Source of the DNA: JAJDXW01 sp965214795
GTDB taxonomy: Bacteria; Pseudomonadota; Gammaproteobacteria; HK1
Assembly (NCBI GenBank): GCA_965214795.1
Contig: OZ243976.1
Span: forward strand, 3,038,001 to 3,102,000
DNA: 64,000 nt
Direction: 5' to 3'
Made by a program: the position numbers and the translations under genes. Below are positions 35,793 through 43,249 of this stretch, piece by piece. The notes beneath the pieces were generated by a model. It did no database searches, was not told where the DNA came from, and was given only the letters and a program-made list of their open reading frames with translations. Position 1 is the stretch's first letter. Every line of letters begins with the position of its first letter.

Positions 35793-37160
35793 TCAACGGC
35801 CCGGATCGTGGTTCCCGAATTTGGCGATGCGGCCAAGGAAGGTCAGCGTGACGGTGCCGGTAGGACCGTTTCGCTGCTTGCCGATGATAATCTCGGCCTT
35901 GCCCTTGTCGGCGCTTTCCTCGTTGTAGACCTCGTCGCGGTAGATGAACAGGATGACGTCCGCATCCTGCTCGATGGCGCCCGACTCGCGGAGATCGGAA
36001 AGCATCGGCCGCTTTTCCGACCGCGCCTCCAGGCCGCGGTTGAGCTGCGACAGGGCGACCACCGGCACCTCGAGCTCCCGGGCGAGCGCCTTGAGCGAGC
36101 GGGAGATCTCGGAGATCTCGGTGGCCCGGTTCTCCGACGTTCCGGGCACGTGCATGAGCTGCAGGTAGTCGACGACGACGAGCCCGATGTCGTGCTCGCG
36201 CTTGAGGCGACGGCACCGCGCGCGGAGCTCGGTCGGGGTCAGATCGCCGCTGTCGTCGAGAAAGATCCGGGACTCGTTGAGCATTGTCATGGCCGAGGTG
36301 AGACGCGGCCAGTCCACGTCCTCGAGCTTCCCGGTCCGGACCCGATGCGCGTCGATCCCCCCCAGGGCGGACAGGAAGCGCATGGTGAGCTGCTCGGACG
36401 ACATCTCCATGCTGAACACGACGGCGGCGAGCTTCGTCCGGATGGCCGCGCTCTCCACGATGTTCAGCGCGAGCGCGGTCTTTCCCATCGAGGGACGCCC
36501 CGCGACGACGATGAGATCACCCCGCTGGAGCCCGGCGGTGCGCCGGTCGAGGTCGATGAACCCGGTCGGGACGCCGGTGATGTCGCCCTCGAACTGGTGC
36601 AGCTCGTCGATCCGTTCGAATACTCCCACCAGGACGTCGCGAATCGGCTCCGGCCCGCTCGCGCTCCGGCGGCGATCGCCGATGGCGTAGACGAGTTGCT
36701 CCGCTTCCTCGACGAGCTCGGTGACCGGCCGGCCTTCTCTCCGGCAGGCCCGGTCGGCGATCGCGGAGCCGGCCGTGATCATCTCGCGCAGCACCGCGCG
36801 CTCGCGCACGATCTCGGCGTAGGCGGCGACGTTGGCCGCGCTGGGGGTGCTCTCCGCGAGCTCGCCGACGAAGGCGAGACCGCCTTCCACCTTCGCGTCG
36901 CCGTGCGCATCGAGCCACTCGGACACGGTCACCACGTCGCAGGGATGGTTGGCGTCGATGAGGGAGGCGATGGCGCGGAAGACGAACTGGTGATCGCGCC
37001 GGTAGAAGTCCTCTTCCCGGATCCGGTCCACCACCCGGTCCCAGCCCGAGGCGTCGAGCAACAGCCCCCCGAGCACCGCACGCTCCGCCTCGATCGAGTT
37101 CGGCGGCACCCGCAGGCGGGCCGCCTCGGAATCGCCTCGGAAGGTTGCCGGCGCGGCCAC
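35793..37160 (-). CDS. dnaB: Replicative DNA helicase
   Basis: Hexameric 5'-3' helicase at the replication fork, 455 residues. The N-terminal primase-interacting domain begins at VPPNSIEAERAVLGGLLLD. The RecA-like C-terminal domain shows Walker A in VAGRPSMGKTALALNI, VVFSMEMSSEQL, Walker B in LVVVDYLQLM, LSQLNRGLEAR and the arginine-finger region LRESGAIEQDADVILFIYRD. GTG 37160. Follows rplI after about 107 bases and precedes alr. No intein, unlike many DnaB genes. Confidence 0.95.
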   Translation of the reverse strand: MAAPATFRGDSEAARLRVPPNSIEAERAVLGGLLLDASGWDRVVDRIREEDFYRRDHQFVFRAIASLIDANHPCDVVTVSEWLDAHGDAKVEGGLAFVGELAESTPSAANVAAYAEIVRERAVLREMITAGSAIADRACRREGRPVTELVEEAEQLVYAIGDRRRSASGPEPIRDVLVGVFERIDELHQFEGDITGVPTGFIDLDRRTAGLQRGDLIVVAGRPSMGKTALALNIVESAAIRTKLAAVVFSMEMSSEQLTMRFLSALGGIDAHRVRTGKLEDVDWPRLTSAMTMLNESRIFLDDSGDLTPTELRARCRRLKREHDIGLVVVDYLQLMHVPGTSENRATEISEISRSLKALARELEVPVVALSQLNRGLEARSEKRPMLSDLRESGAIEQDADVILFIYRDEVYNEESADKGKAEIIIGKQRNGPTGTVTLTFLGRIAKFGNHDPGR

Positions 37161-37267
37161 GCCTAGTCCCGCGGCCGGGTGCGTCGGACCGCTTCAGGCC
37201 GCCGGGGCGAAGCAATCCGGTGCCGCGCCGTCGAAAGCCCCCCCTCCTCGAGCGTCATGCCGGGATC

Positions 37268-37870
37268 CTATCCGGCCATCCCCCAACCGGCCACGTCGTC
37301 GGGTGGACCGGAGGTGGCGTCCTCGGAACCCGCATCCGCCGGCTCGACGGCCTCGGCAGACTCCTCGGCGGCGGCGGGTTCGTCGGTTTCGTCGTCCAGG
37401 CGATCCAGCTCCTCGATCGAACCGCCCATGGGCACGACCGCGACCCGCACCGCCGCCTCGACGTCGGGGTGAACCCGAATCGGTACCTCGTACCGGCCCG
37501 TCTGGCGGATCGGCCCCTCCGGCATGCGCACCTCGTTGCGCAGCACTTCGACCCCCGCCTCCGTCGCCGCCTCCGCGACGTCGATGATCCCCACCGAGCC
37601 GAAGAGCCGGCCTTCGCCGCCCGCGCGGCGGGTGATGACCAGGTCGAGGGCCGCGAGGTCCGCGCTTCGCCGCCGGGCGCGGACGACCTCGTCCGCCGCC
37701 TGGCGTTCGAACTCCGCCCGGCGCTCCTCGAAGCGCGCGATGTTGCGCTCGGTGGCCGGCAATGCCTTGCCTTGGGGAACCAGATAGTTCCGGGCATGAC
37801 CGGGCTTCACGTCCACGCGATCGCCGAGCCCTCCAAGGCCCGCGATCCGCTCCAGCAGAATTACCTCCAT
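37268..37870 (-). CDS. rplI: 50S ribosomal protein L9
   Basis: Ribosomal protein L9, 200 residues. The N-terminal domain is typical: MEVILLERIAGLGGLGDRVD, VKPGHARNYLVPQGKALPAT. The central helix (ARFEERRAEFERQAADEV) and C-terminal domain (LFGSVGIIDVAEA, VRMPEGPIRQTGRYEVPI) follow. Usual length is about 150; here an extra acidic, Glu/Asp/Ala-rich tail of about 45 residues is present. In the rpsF-rpsR-(membrane protein)-rplI cluster. Confidence 0.93.
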   Translation of the reverse strand: MEVILLERIAGLGGLGDRVDVKPGHARNYLVPQGKALPATERNIARFEERRAEFERQAADEVVRARRRSADLAALDLVITRRAGGEGRLFGSVGIIDVAEAATEAGVEVLRNEVRMPEGPIRQTGRYEVPIRVHPDVEAAVRVAVVPMGGSIEELDRLDDETDEPAAAEESAEAVEPADAGSEDATSGPPDDVAGWGMAG

Positions 37871-37993
37871 TCACCTCTCCCTCGCCGGGTCTCGATCCCG
37901 GACTGCCGATTCATCCACGGCCGGCCGTCTCGCGGCACCGTCCATTTCACGAAGAACGGAAAACGACAACCGGACGCGGCCGGGTCCGGCGGG

Positions 37994-38093
37994 GTCACCC
38001 GGCGGCTCCGGCCCCTGGCCGGTCGGATCGGCGGAGCGCAATTCGACGGGAGCGCCCCGTGTGGTGTCGGATCGCGCCTTCGGCCGACCCGAC
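37994..38093. repeat. Dispersed palindromic repeat pair (copy e)
   Basis: Leader GTCACCCGGCGGCTCCGGCC (37994-38013) shared with copies a and f. First unit 38021-38047 (GGTCGGATCGGCGG, GCGCAATTCGAC), second 38065-38093 (GTCGGATCGCGCC, TTCGGCCGACCCGAC). Fills the 306-base gap between rplI and the DUF2232 gene; nothing else was seen there. Confidence 0.65.
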
Positions 38094-38176
38094 CCGCGGC
38101 ACGAAACGGCCCCGCCCGGCTCCGACTCTCGCTCCGCCTCGTCCCGCGATCGCCGAACCTCCCGCCGCCTGCCCGT

Positions 38177-39094
38177 CTACTGCCCGGCCGGCAGGTTGCC
38201 GCCCATGCCGAACCGCCTCCGGTAGTCGATCCACGTATCGGAGAGCCCGGCGAGCGCGAGGCCGAGAGCGACCTCCGATGCCGGCTGGGGCATGATCGCG
38301 AGCGCCACGTACAGCCCGGCGAGCCACGCGACCGAGGCGTTTCGCCGCTTGACCACGTAGTGGACCAGGGCGACGCCCTGGAGGCCGAAGAGGACGATCA
38401 GGAGCATCAGCCACTCGCGGGCGAGATCGGAGACCCATCCGCTGCCGAACCACGCGGCGGCGCAGAGGATCAGGGCCGCGTACCCCGAGTACCTCGGCAT
38501 CCGGAGGGCGCGGAATTCCGCGCCGAAACCGCCCGGCTGATCGAGCACCGCGTGCCACCAGCGCGCGAGCATCAGGGTCACCGCGAGGCCGAGCAGCGCG
38601 CCCGCCGCGACCACCCCCGTCATGAGAGGGGCGATGCGGTCGATGAAAGGCCCCCAGTCGCTGGAGAACGAGAGCCAGGAGAAGAACTCCTCGAGGGCCC
38701 TCGTCCACCACGCGGCCGGGTCGCCGAGGACGATGCGCACGACGATGATCGCGACGGCCAGGATGAGGCCACCCGCGGCGAGGGCAACGCCTTGGGAGCG
38801 GGTCCGCCCCAGCACGATCGCGAGCACCCACAGGGGGGCCCAGCTCAGCAAGGCGAGGTACAGGGCCGGCCGGAAGTTCTCGATCGCGGCATACATGAAC
38901 GCCCCCCCGAGCACCGTCGAGCCGAGGAGGACGAGCGCTCCTTCGACGGCGCCGTTGCGCAGGGTCGCGAGGCCGATCAGCGCGCCGCTTATATAGTTGA
39001 ACGGGAAGATGAGCAGGGAGAACACGGAGCAGACGGCGCACGCGGTGATGGCGTGCACCCGCCCCCGCATCACGAAGGCCAGGAGGGAACGCAC
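38177..39094 (-). CDS. DUF2232 family membrane protein
   Basis: A 305-residue, strongly hydrophobic protein with about eight membrane helices (AITACAVCSVFSLLIFPFNY, ALVLLGSTVLGGAFMY, ALYLALLSWAPLWVLAIVL, LAAGGLILAVAIIVVRIVL, VAAGALLGLAVTLML, AALILCAAAWFGSGW, LMLLIVLFGLQGVALV, SVAWLAGLYVALAIM). Resembles the YybS/DUF2232 proteins often found between rpsR and rplI in gammaproteobacteria. Function unknown. GTG 39094 with no clear Shine-Dalgarno sequence. Confidence 0.8.
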   Translation of the reverse strand: MRSLLAFVMRGRVHAITACAVCSVFSLLIFPFNYISGALIGLATLRNGAVEGALVLLGSTVLGGAFMYAAIENFRPALYLALLSWAPLWVLAIVLGRTRSQGVALAAGGLILAVAIIVVRIVLGDPAAWWTRALEEFFSWLSFSSDWGPFIDRIAPLMTGVVAAGALLGLAVTLMLARWWHAVLDQPGGFGAEFRALRMPRYSGYAALILCAAAWFGSGWVSDLAREWLMLLIVLFGLQGVALVHYVVKRRNASVAWLAGLYVALAIMPQPASEVALGLALAGLSDTWIDYRRRFGMGGNLPAGQ

Positions 39095-39333
39095 CGCGTT
39101 CTCAGGCGGGATTCAGGAGCCGGGAGCCGGGCGCACCCCGCGGCGGAAGAGCCGCCTCCGGCTCCGGCTCGGGCGCGGGTCCGCTCGGCCCCGGGAGCCC
39201 CCGGAGCCCCGGGCGCCCGGACGAAGCCCGTCGCCAAGCCTCGAGCGTCTTCCCGACCCGGAGGGAGACGGGCAACAGGGCTCGCGGCCGGCGGGTGCGC
39301 GGCTCGTTCACGGCGGCTCGGCTTCCGGGCGCC

Positions 39334-39564
39334 TCAGGTACGGTGTGCGTCGCTGTAGGGGAGAAGCGCGAGAAAGCGGGCCCGCTTGATGGCCCGCGCA
39401 AGCTGGCGCTGATAGCGCGCCCGGGTTCCGGTGATGCGGCTCGGGACGATCTTCCCGGTCTCGGTGACGTACTGCCGGAGGGTGTTCAGATCCTTGTAGT
39501 CGATCTCCTTCACTCCATCGGCCGTGAACCGGCAATAGCGCCGACGGCGACTGTAACGGGACAT
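39334..39564 (-). CDS. rpsR: 30S ribosomal protein S18
   Basis: S18, 76 residues from ATG 39564: MSRYSRRRRYCRF, then IDYKDLNTLRQYVTETGKIV, PSRITGTRARYQRQLARAIK, RARFLALLPYSDAH. An ATG two codons upstream (39570) is possible, but GGAGG is spaced better for 39564. It binds 16S rRNA together with S6, whose gene overlaps just upstream. The single Cys (RYCRF) is the S18 CXXC remnant. Confidence 0.94.
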   Translation of the reverse strand: MSRYSRRRRYCRFTADGVKEIDYKDLNTLRQYVTETGKIVPSRITGTRARYQRQLARAIKRARFLALLPYSDAHRT

Positions 39565-39566
39565 GC

Positions 39567-40109
39567 TCATGACCTCCCGGCTTGCGGTGCTTCGCTCGAC
39601 GCCGCCTCGGCCTCGGGCGGCTTGCGGGAGGCCCCGCGGCCATCGGAGCCGGGGGATCCGGGCGGTTCCCGGCGGTCGCGGCCGCCGGCATCGGTGCCGG
39701 CGCCGCCGGCCCTCGGGGCATCCGAACGGCGGTCTCCTCGCCGGTCCCCGTCGCCGCGACGGCGGGAGCGATCCCGCGGCCCCTTGTCCTCCTTCGCCTT
39801 CGCCATCGGAGATTCATCCGTGACGGCTTCATGGCGAGCCATCACGAGATTGCGAAGGACCGCGTCATTGAAGCGAAAACTCGATTCCAGCTCGTCGAGC
39901 ACCGACCTGCTGCACTCGATGTTCATCAACACGTAGTGCGCCTTGTGCACCTTCTCGATGGGATAGGCGAGCTGGCGGCGACCCCAGTCCTCGAGCCGAT
40001 GGATATGGCCTCCGTCCGACTCGATGATCGACCGGTAGCGATCCACCATCGCGCGAACTTGCTCGCTCTGGTCCGGGTGGACCAGAAACACGATCTCGTA
40101 ATGCCGCAT
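39567..40109 (-). CDS. rpsF: 30S ribosomal protein S6
   Basis: S6, 180 residues: MRHYEIVFLVHPDQSEQVRA at the start, IHRLEDWGRRQLAYPIEKVH, AHYVLMNIEC, SFRFNDAVLRNLVMARHEAV. The last ~75 residues are a charged Arg/Asp/Gly-rich, low-complexity tail (RDRSRRRGDGDRRGDRRSD), longer than the usual S6 extension. An excellent AAGGAGGTG precedes ATG 40109. First gene of rpsF-rpsR. Confidence 0.94.
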   Translation of the reverse strand: MRHYEIVFLVHPDQSEQVRAMVDRYRSIIESDGGHIHRLEDWGRRQLAYPIEKVHKAHYVLMNIECSRSVLDELESSFRFNDAVLRNLVMARHEAVTDESPMAKAKEDKGPRDRSRRRGDGDRRGDRRSDAPRAGGAGTDAGGRDRREPPGSPGSDGRGASRKPPEAEAASSEAPQAGRS

Positions 40110-40897
40110 GGCACCTCCTTCCGGATTGCGGGCCTCACCGGCGAGGCCCGGACAGGCCGCCACGCTCGTCCGTGGAGGCAAGGAGTCCAGAACGGTGATC
40201 GTAGCGCAGGCCGGGAGAACGATTCAATTCGTCGCCCGCCGATCCAGCAGTTTTCATTTTGGCGCCTGACTTTACCCTGAGCCGCAAGCCGTCTTCTCCT
40301 TGCGACTCGATCCGGGGCCGATCGGGGGCAGATCGACGGTCGTGCCGGTCCGGCAGCAGGATCCGACGAGCAAAATGAGAATTGCTGCCGCCGATCCCCC
40401 GGAGGGCTGATTCGTTCATTCAAAGGTAGTCAACCAATTCAAAGAATTGCGTCCACTGACGAGCGGGTGGCCCGAAGTCGGTGACGACCGAGGAATCAGG
40501 CGTCGAATCGAGACGATACGTTCATCTGTGGTCATCGAGGAAGGCCGGGAACGAATTTGCCCGGCGCCGGTCTCGGGATGATTCCACGCTGGCCGCACCG
40601 CGGGGATGCGGATCGGCGGGCCGTGGAGCTGCGGGTCGCACCGGCGAAGCGCAACCGGCCAGTTGCGGCGCTCGGGATTGGCCGCGGCGCTCGGGAGCGG
40701 ACCTGGCGGGACCGGTTCGACCGGGGACGCGGGCATTGTCGCCGCGAACGGGGTTCGATACCGTGGCACCCGCGGGCACGGCGGGCGGTTCGGTCACCTG
40801 TCGGCGCGGCTCCGGGGGCTCCCGGAGCCAGCCCCCCAGCCCCCGATGGGCCCGGGTCCCGTATCACCATTATTCGAGCCCTCCGGAGGGGATGGCG
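40110..40897. other. Long intergenic region upstream of rpsF
   Basis: 788 bases between rpsF (minus) and a plus-strand SnoaL-like gene. It contains MITE-like family 2 copy A (40247-40385) and an AT-rich block at 40420-40460 (TTCAAAGGTAGTCAACCAAT) that could hold promoters. From 40540 to 40880 I see no gene with convincing family features in either strand. Confidence 0.45.
40247..40385. mobile_element. MITE-like element, family 2, copy A (139 bp)
   Basis: Ends are imperfect inverted repeats: left GCAGTTTTCATTTTG (40247-40261), right 40371-40385, reverse complement GCAATTCTCATTTTG. Interior matches copy B at 41689-41813 in inverse orientation (GGCGCCTGACTTTACCCTGA, GCCGCAAGC, GACGGTCGTGCCGGTCCGGCAG). 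Non-coding. Confidence 0.7.
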
Positions 40898-41362
40898 ATG
40901 ACCGCAACCGACGACCACGCCTCCCTCGCCGGCTGGCTCGCCGAGTGGGGCGAGTGCATCGCGAGCCTCGACTTCGCGCGGGCAAGGACGCTCTTCGTTT
41001 CCGAGGTCGTGGGCTTCGGCACGTACTCCGACCTCCTCGTCGGAATCGACGACCTCGAGGCTCGGCAGTGGCGCGCGGTCTGGCCCGCCGTCGCGGACTT
41101 CCGCTTCGAACCGGTCGGGCTCTGGACGGAGGTATCCCCGGACCGCCGGCTCGGGCACCTCGCCGCCGGATGGACCTCGACCGGCGCACACGAGGACGGC
41201 ACGCCCTTCGAGCGACCGGGACGCTGCACGGTGACCCTGCGCCGGGTGGCCGTCGCCTCGCCGTGGCTCGGCACCCACACCCACTTCTCGCTGAACCGCG
41301 GCACACCTCCGGTCAGCCACCGAAGCTCCCGGCGATCCGAGGCGTGGCCCCGGCCACGGTAG
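40898..41362 (+). CDS. SnoaL-like / NTF2-superfamily protein
   Basis: A 154-residue protein with the cone-shaped NTF2/SnoaL pattern: an N-terminal helix (LAEWGECIASLDFARARTLF), FVSEVVGFGTYSDLLVGIDD, ADFRFEPVGLWTEVSPD, LAAGWTSTGAHEDGTPFERPGRC, and the closing strand GTHTHFSLNRGTPP. Such proteins can be small-molecule isomerases or binding proteins; no catalytic residue assignment is possible. ATG 40898 is eight bases after GGAGG; the ATG two codons earlier is too close. Flanked on both sides by family 2 MITE-like copies. Stands alone. Confidence 0.7.
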   Translation: MTATDDHASLAGWLAEWGECIASLDFARARTLFVSEVVGFGTYSDLLVGIDDLEARQWRAVWPAVADFRFEPVGLWTEVSPDRRLGHLAAGWTSTGAHEDGTPFERPGRCTVTLRRVAVASPWLGTHTHFSLNRGTPPVSHRSSRRSEAWPRPR

Positions 41363-41539
41363 TCCGCTCACCCGATCATCGGCTGGATGGTCAATGGGTC
41401 GGGCACACCCTCCGAGCGATGCGCCCGTATCCGGAAGCCGCGCCAGCCCGACCGGCTACCCTCCCCGTTCCCGGTTCCGTCTCGCGGGCTCGCCCATCGC
41501 GAGCGGCTTGAGCGGGACTTCCGGTGAAGAATGGGCGGA

Positions 41540-41630
41540 TGGCGGAGAGAGAGGGATTCGAACCCTCGATGGGGGATAAGCCCATACTCCCTTAGCAGGG
41601 GAGCGCCTTCAGCCGCTCGGCCATCTCTCC
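41540..41630 (-). tRNA. serV: tRNA-Ser (GCT anticodon)
   Basis: Read on the minus strand: acceptor GGAGAGA at 41630-41624 pairs with TCTCTCC; D-arm GGCCGAGCGGCTGAAGGC; anticodon loop CTGCTAA (GCT, decoding AGC/AGU); a long variable arm (GTATGGGCTTATCCCCCAT region); T-loop GGTTCGAATCC; discriminator G and an encoded CCA at 41542-41540. The long variable arm is the class II tRNA hallmark for Ser. Lies beyond lysC, where gammaproteobacteria commonly have csrA then tRNA-Ser. Confidence 0.95.
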
Positions 41631-41688
41631 CGGTGCGGGCATCCTAACATCCGGCGGGTAGTGCGTCATCGCCTCCTCCCGCCTTGCG

Positions 41689-41815
41689 GCAATTCTCATT
41701 TTGCTCGTCGGGTCCCGCTGCCGGACCGGCACGACCGTCGATCCGCCCCGGATCGAATCGCAATGAGAAGACCGCTTGCGGCTCAGGGTGAAGTCAGGCG
41801 CCAAAACGAGAACGG
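41689..41815. mobile_element. MITE-like element, family 2, copy B (inverted)
   Basis: Left GCAATTCTCATTTTG (41689-41703); right 41802-41813 CAAAACGAGAAC. Interior is the reverse complement of copy A with some substitutions. It occupies most of the gap between tRNA-Ser and lysC. Copies A and B are in inverted orientation and enclose about 1.3 kb with the SnoaL-like gene and the tRNA. Confidence 0.7.
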
Positions 41816-41849
41816 CTTGCCCGCCACGTGCAGGACCATCAATCAGGGG

Positions 41850-43073
41850 TCAGCCCCGGTGCAGCTCGAACGCCTCGTGCAGGGCCCGCACCCCGAGCTC
41901 GAGGTAGCGTTCGTCGACCACCACCGAGATCTTGATCTCCGATGTCGAGATCATCTGGATGTTGACGCTCTCGCGCGCCAGGGCGTCGAACATCCGGCTC
42001 GCGATGCCGGCATGCGAGCGCATCCCCACCCCCACCAGGGACAGCTTGACGATGCGCGGATCCCCGGTGACCCGCTCCGCCCCCAGCTCCGCCGCGACCG
42101 GGTCGACCAGCTCGCGGGCCCGTTCGTAGTCGCTGCGGTTCACGGTGAACGTGAAGTCGGTCTCGTCGTGCTCGGGCGCCGCGTTCTGGACGATCATGTC
42201 CACCTCGATGTTGGCGGCCGCGATGTCCTCCAGCAGACGGAAGGCGACCCCGGGGCGGTCGGGAACGCGGTGCACGGTGATCTTCGCCTCGTCGCGGTTG
42301 AACGCGATCCCCGAGATGAGCGGCTGCTCCATACGTCCCTCCTCCTCCGGCACGATCATCGTCCCCGGGCCGTCCTCGAACGAGGACAGCACCCGGAGCG
42401 GCACCCGGTACTTGCTCGCGAACTCCATCGCCCGGATCTGGAGCACCTTCGCGCCGAGGCTCGCGAGTTCGAGCATCTCCTCGAACGTCAGGCGGTCCAG
42501 CCGCCGCGCATCGGGCTCGATCCGGGGGTCGGCCGTATACACGCCGTCGACGTCGGTGTAGATCTGGCACTCGTCCGCGCCGAGGGCGACGGCCAACGCG
42601 ACCCCCGTCGTATCCGATCCGCCCCGTCCGAGGGTGGTGATGCTGCCGGCCTCGTCCACCCCCTGGAATCCGGCCACCACCACCACCCGCCCCCCGTCAA
42701 GGTCCGCGCGGATCCGGGCGCTCTCGATCTCCAGGATCCGGGCCCGGTTGAAGGACGAATCGGTACGGATGGGGACCTGGGCGCCGGTATACGAGCAGGC
42801 CGGACACCCGCGCGCCTCGAGGGCCATGGCGACGAGCCCGATGGACGCCTGCTCGCCGCTCGCAAGGAGGGCATCGAGCTCCCGGCCGCGGGGCGGTTGG
42901 CGGAGGGCGGCCGCGAGACCGAGCAGCCGATCGGTCTCCCCGGCCATGGCGGAGACCACCACCGCGACCCGGTGCCCGGCCGCCCGCGACCGCGCGATGC
43001 GGTCCGCGACCGCTCCGATCCGTTCGACCGAAGCGACCGAGGTCCCGCCGTACTTCTGTACCAGCAAGGCCAT
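41850..43073 (-). CDS. lysC: Aspartate kinase
   Basis: First enzyme of the aspartate family pathway (lysine, diaminopimelate, threonine, methionine), 407 residues. Catalytic domain: MALLVQKYGGTSVASVERI, LLASGEQASIGLVAMALE, TLGRGGSDTTGVALAVAL, YTDVDGVYTADPRI. Two C-terminal ACT regulatory domains follow (AKITVHRVPDRPGVAFRLL and KLSLVGVGMRSHAGIASRMF), implying feedback by lysine and/or threonine. ATG 43073. Order alaS-lysC is usual. No lysine riboswitch-like leader was seen; the leader is a short tandem repeat. Confidence 0.95.
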   Translation of the reverse strand: MALLVQKYGGTSVASVERIGAVADRIARSRAAGHRVAVVVSAMAGETDRLLGLAAALRQPPRGRELDALLASGEQASIGLVAMALEARGCPACSYTGAQVPIRTDSSFNRARILEIESARIRADLDGGRVVVVAGFQGVDEAGSITTLGRGGSDTTGVALAVALGADECQIYTDVDGVYTADPRIEPDARRLDRLTFEEMLELASLGAKVLQIRAMEFASKYRVPLRVLSSFEDGPGTMIVPEEEGRMEQPLISGIAFNRDEAKITVHRVPDRPGVAFRLLEDIAAANIEVDMIVQNAAPEHDETDFTFTVNRSDYERARELVDPVAAELGAERVTGDPRIVKLSLVGVGMRSHAGIASRMFDALARESVNIQMISTSEIKISVVVDERYLELGVRALHEAFELHRG

Positions 43074-43087
43074 GGAACGCTGAATCC

Positions 43088-43193
43088 CGCCCAGTGTCCG
43101 CCCAGTGTCCGCCCAGTGTCCGCCCAGTGTCCGCCCGGTGTCCGCCCAGTGTCCGCCCGGTGTCCGCCCGGTGTCCGCCCGGTGTCCGCCCGC
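43088..43193. repeat. Tandem repeat, 11 bp unit, about nine copies
   Basis: Units TGTCCGCCCAG or TGTCCGCCCGG run from 43095 to 43193 without interruption, preceded by a partial unit from 43088. Order of the variable base gives A,A,A,G,A,G,G,G, then a final CGC variant. It lies between alaS and lysC, in the leader of lysC, and probably varies in copy number between strains. Confidence 0.9.
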
Positions 43194-43249
43194 CGCCGCC
43201 CGGCTGCCCCGGCTCGCCGGATCGGTCGCGATCGGCCCCGCCGGCCCGG

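Noticed and set aside
43088..43193. Possible CRISPR array
   Set aside because: Units are contiguous 11-mers with no spacers and no cas genes nearby; it is a simple tandem repeat.
43074..43249. Lysine riboswitch ahead of lysC
   Set aside because: The leader is mostly the 11 bp tandem repeat and lacks conserved riboswitch cores.
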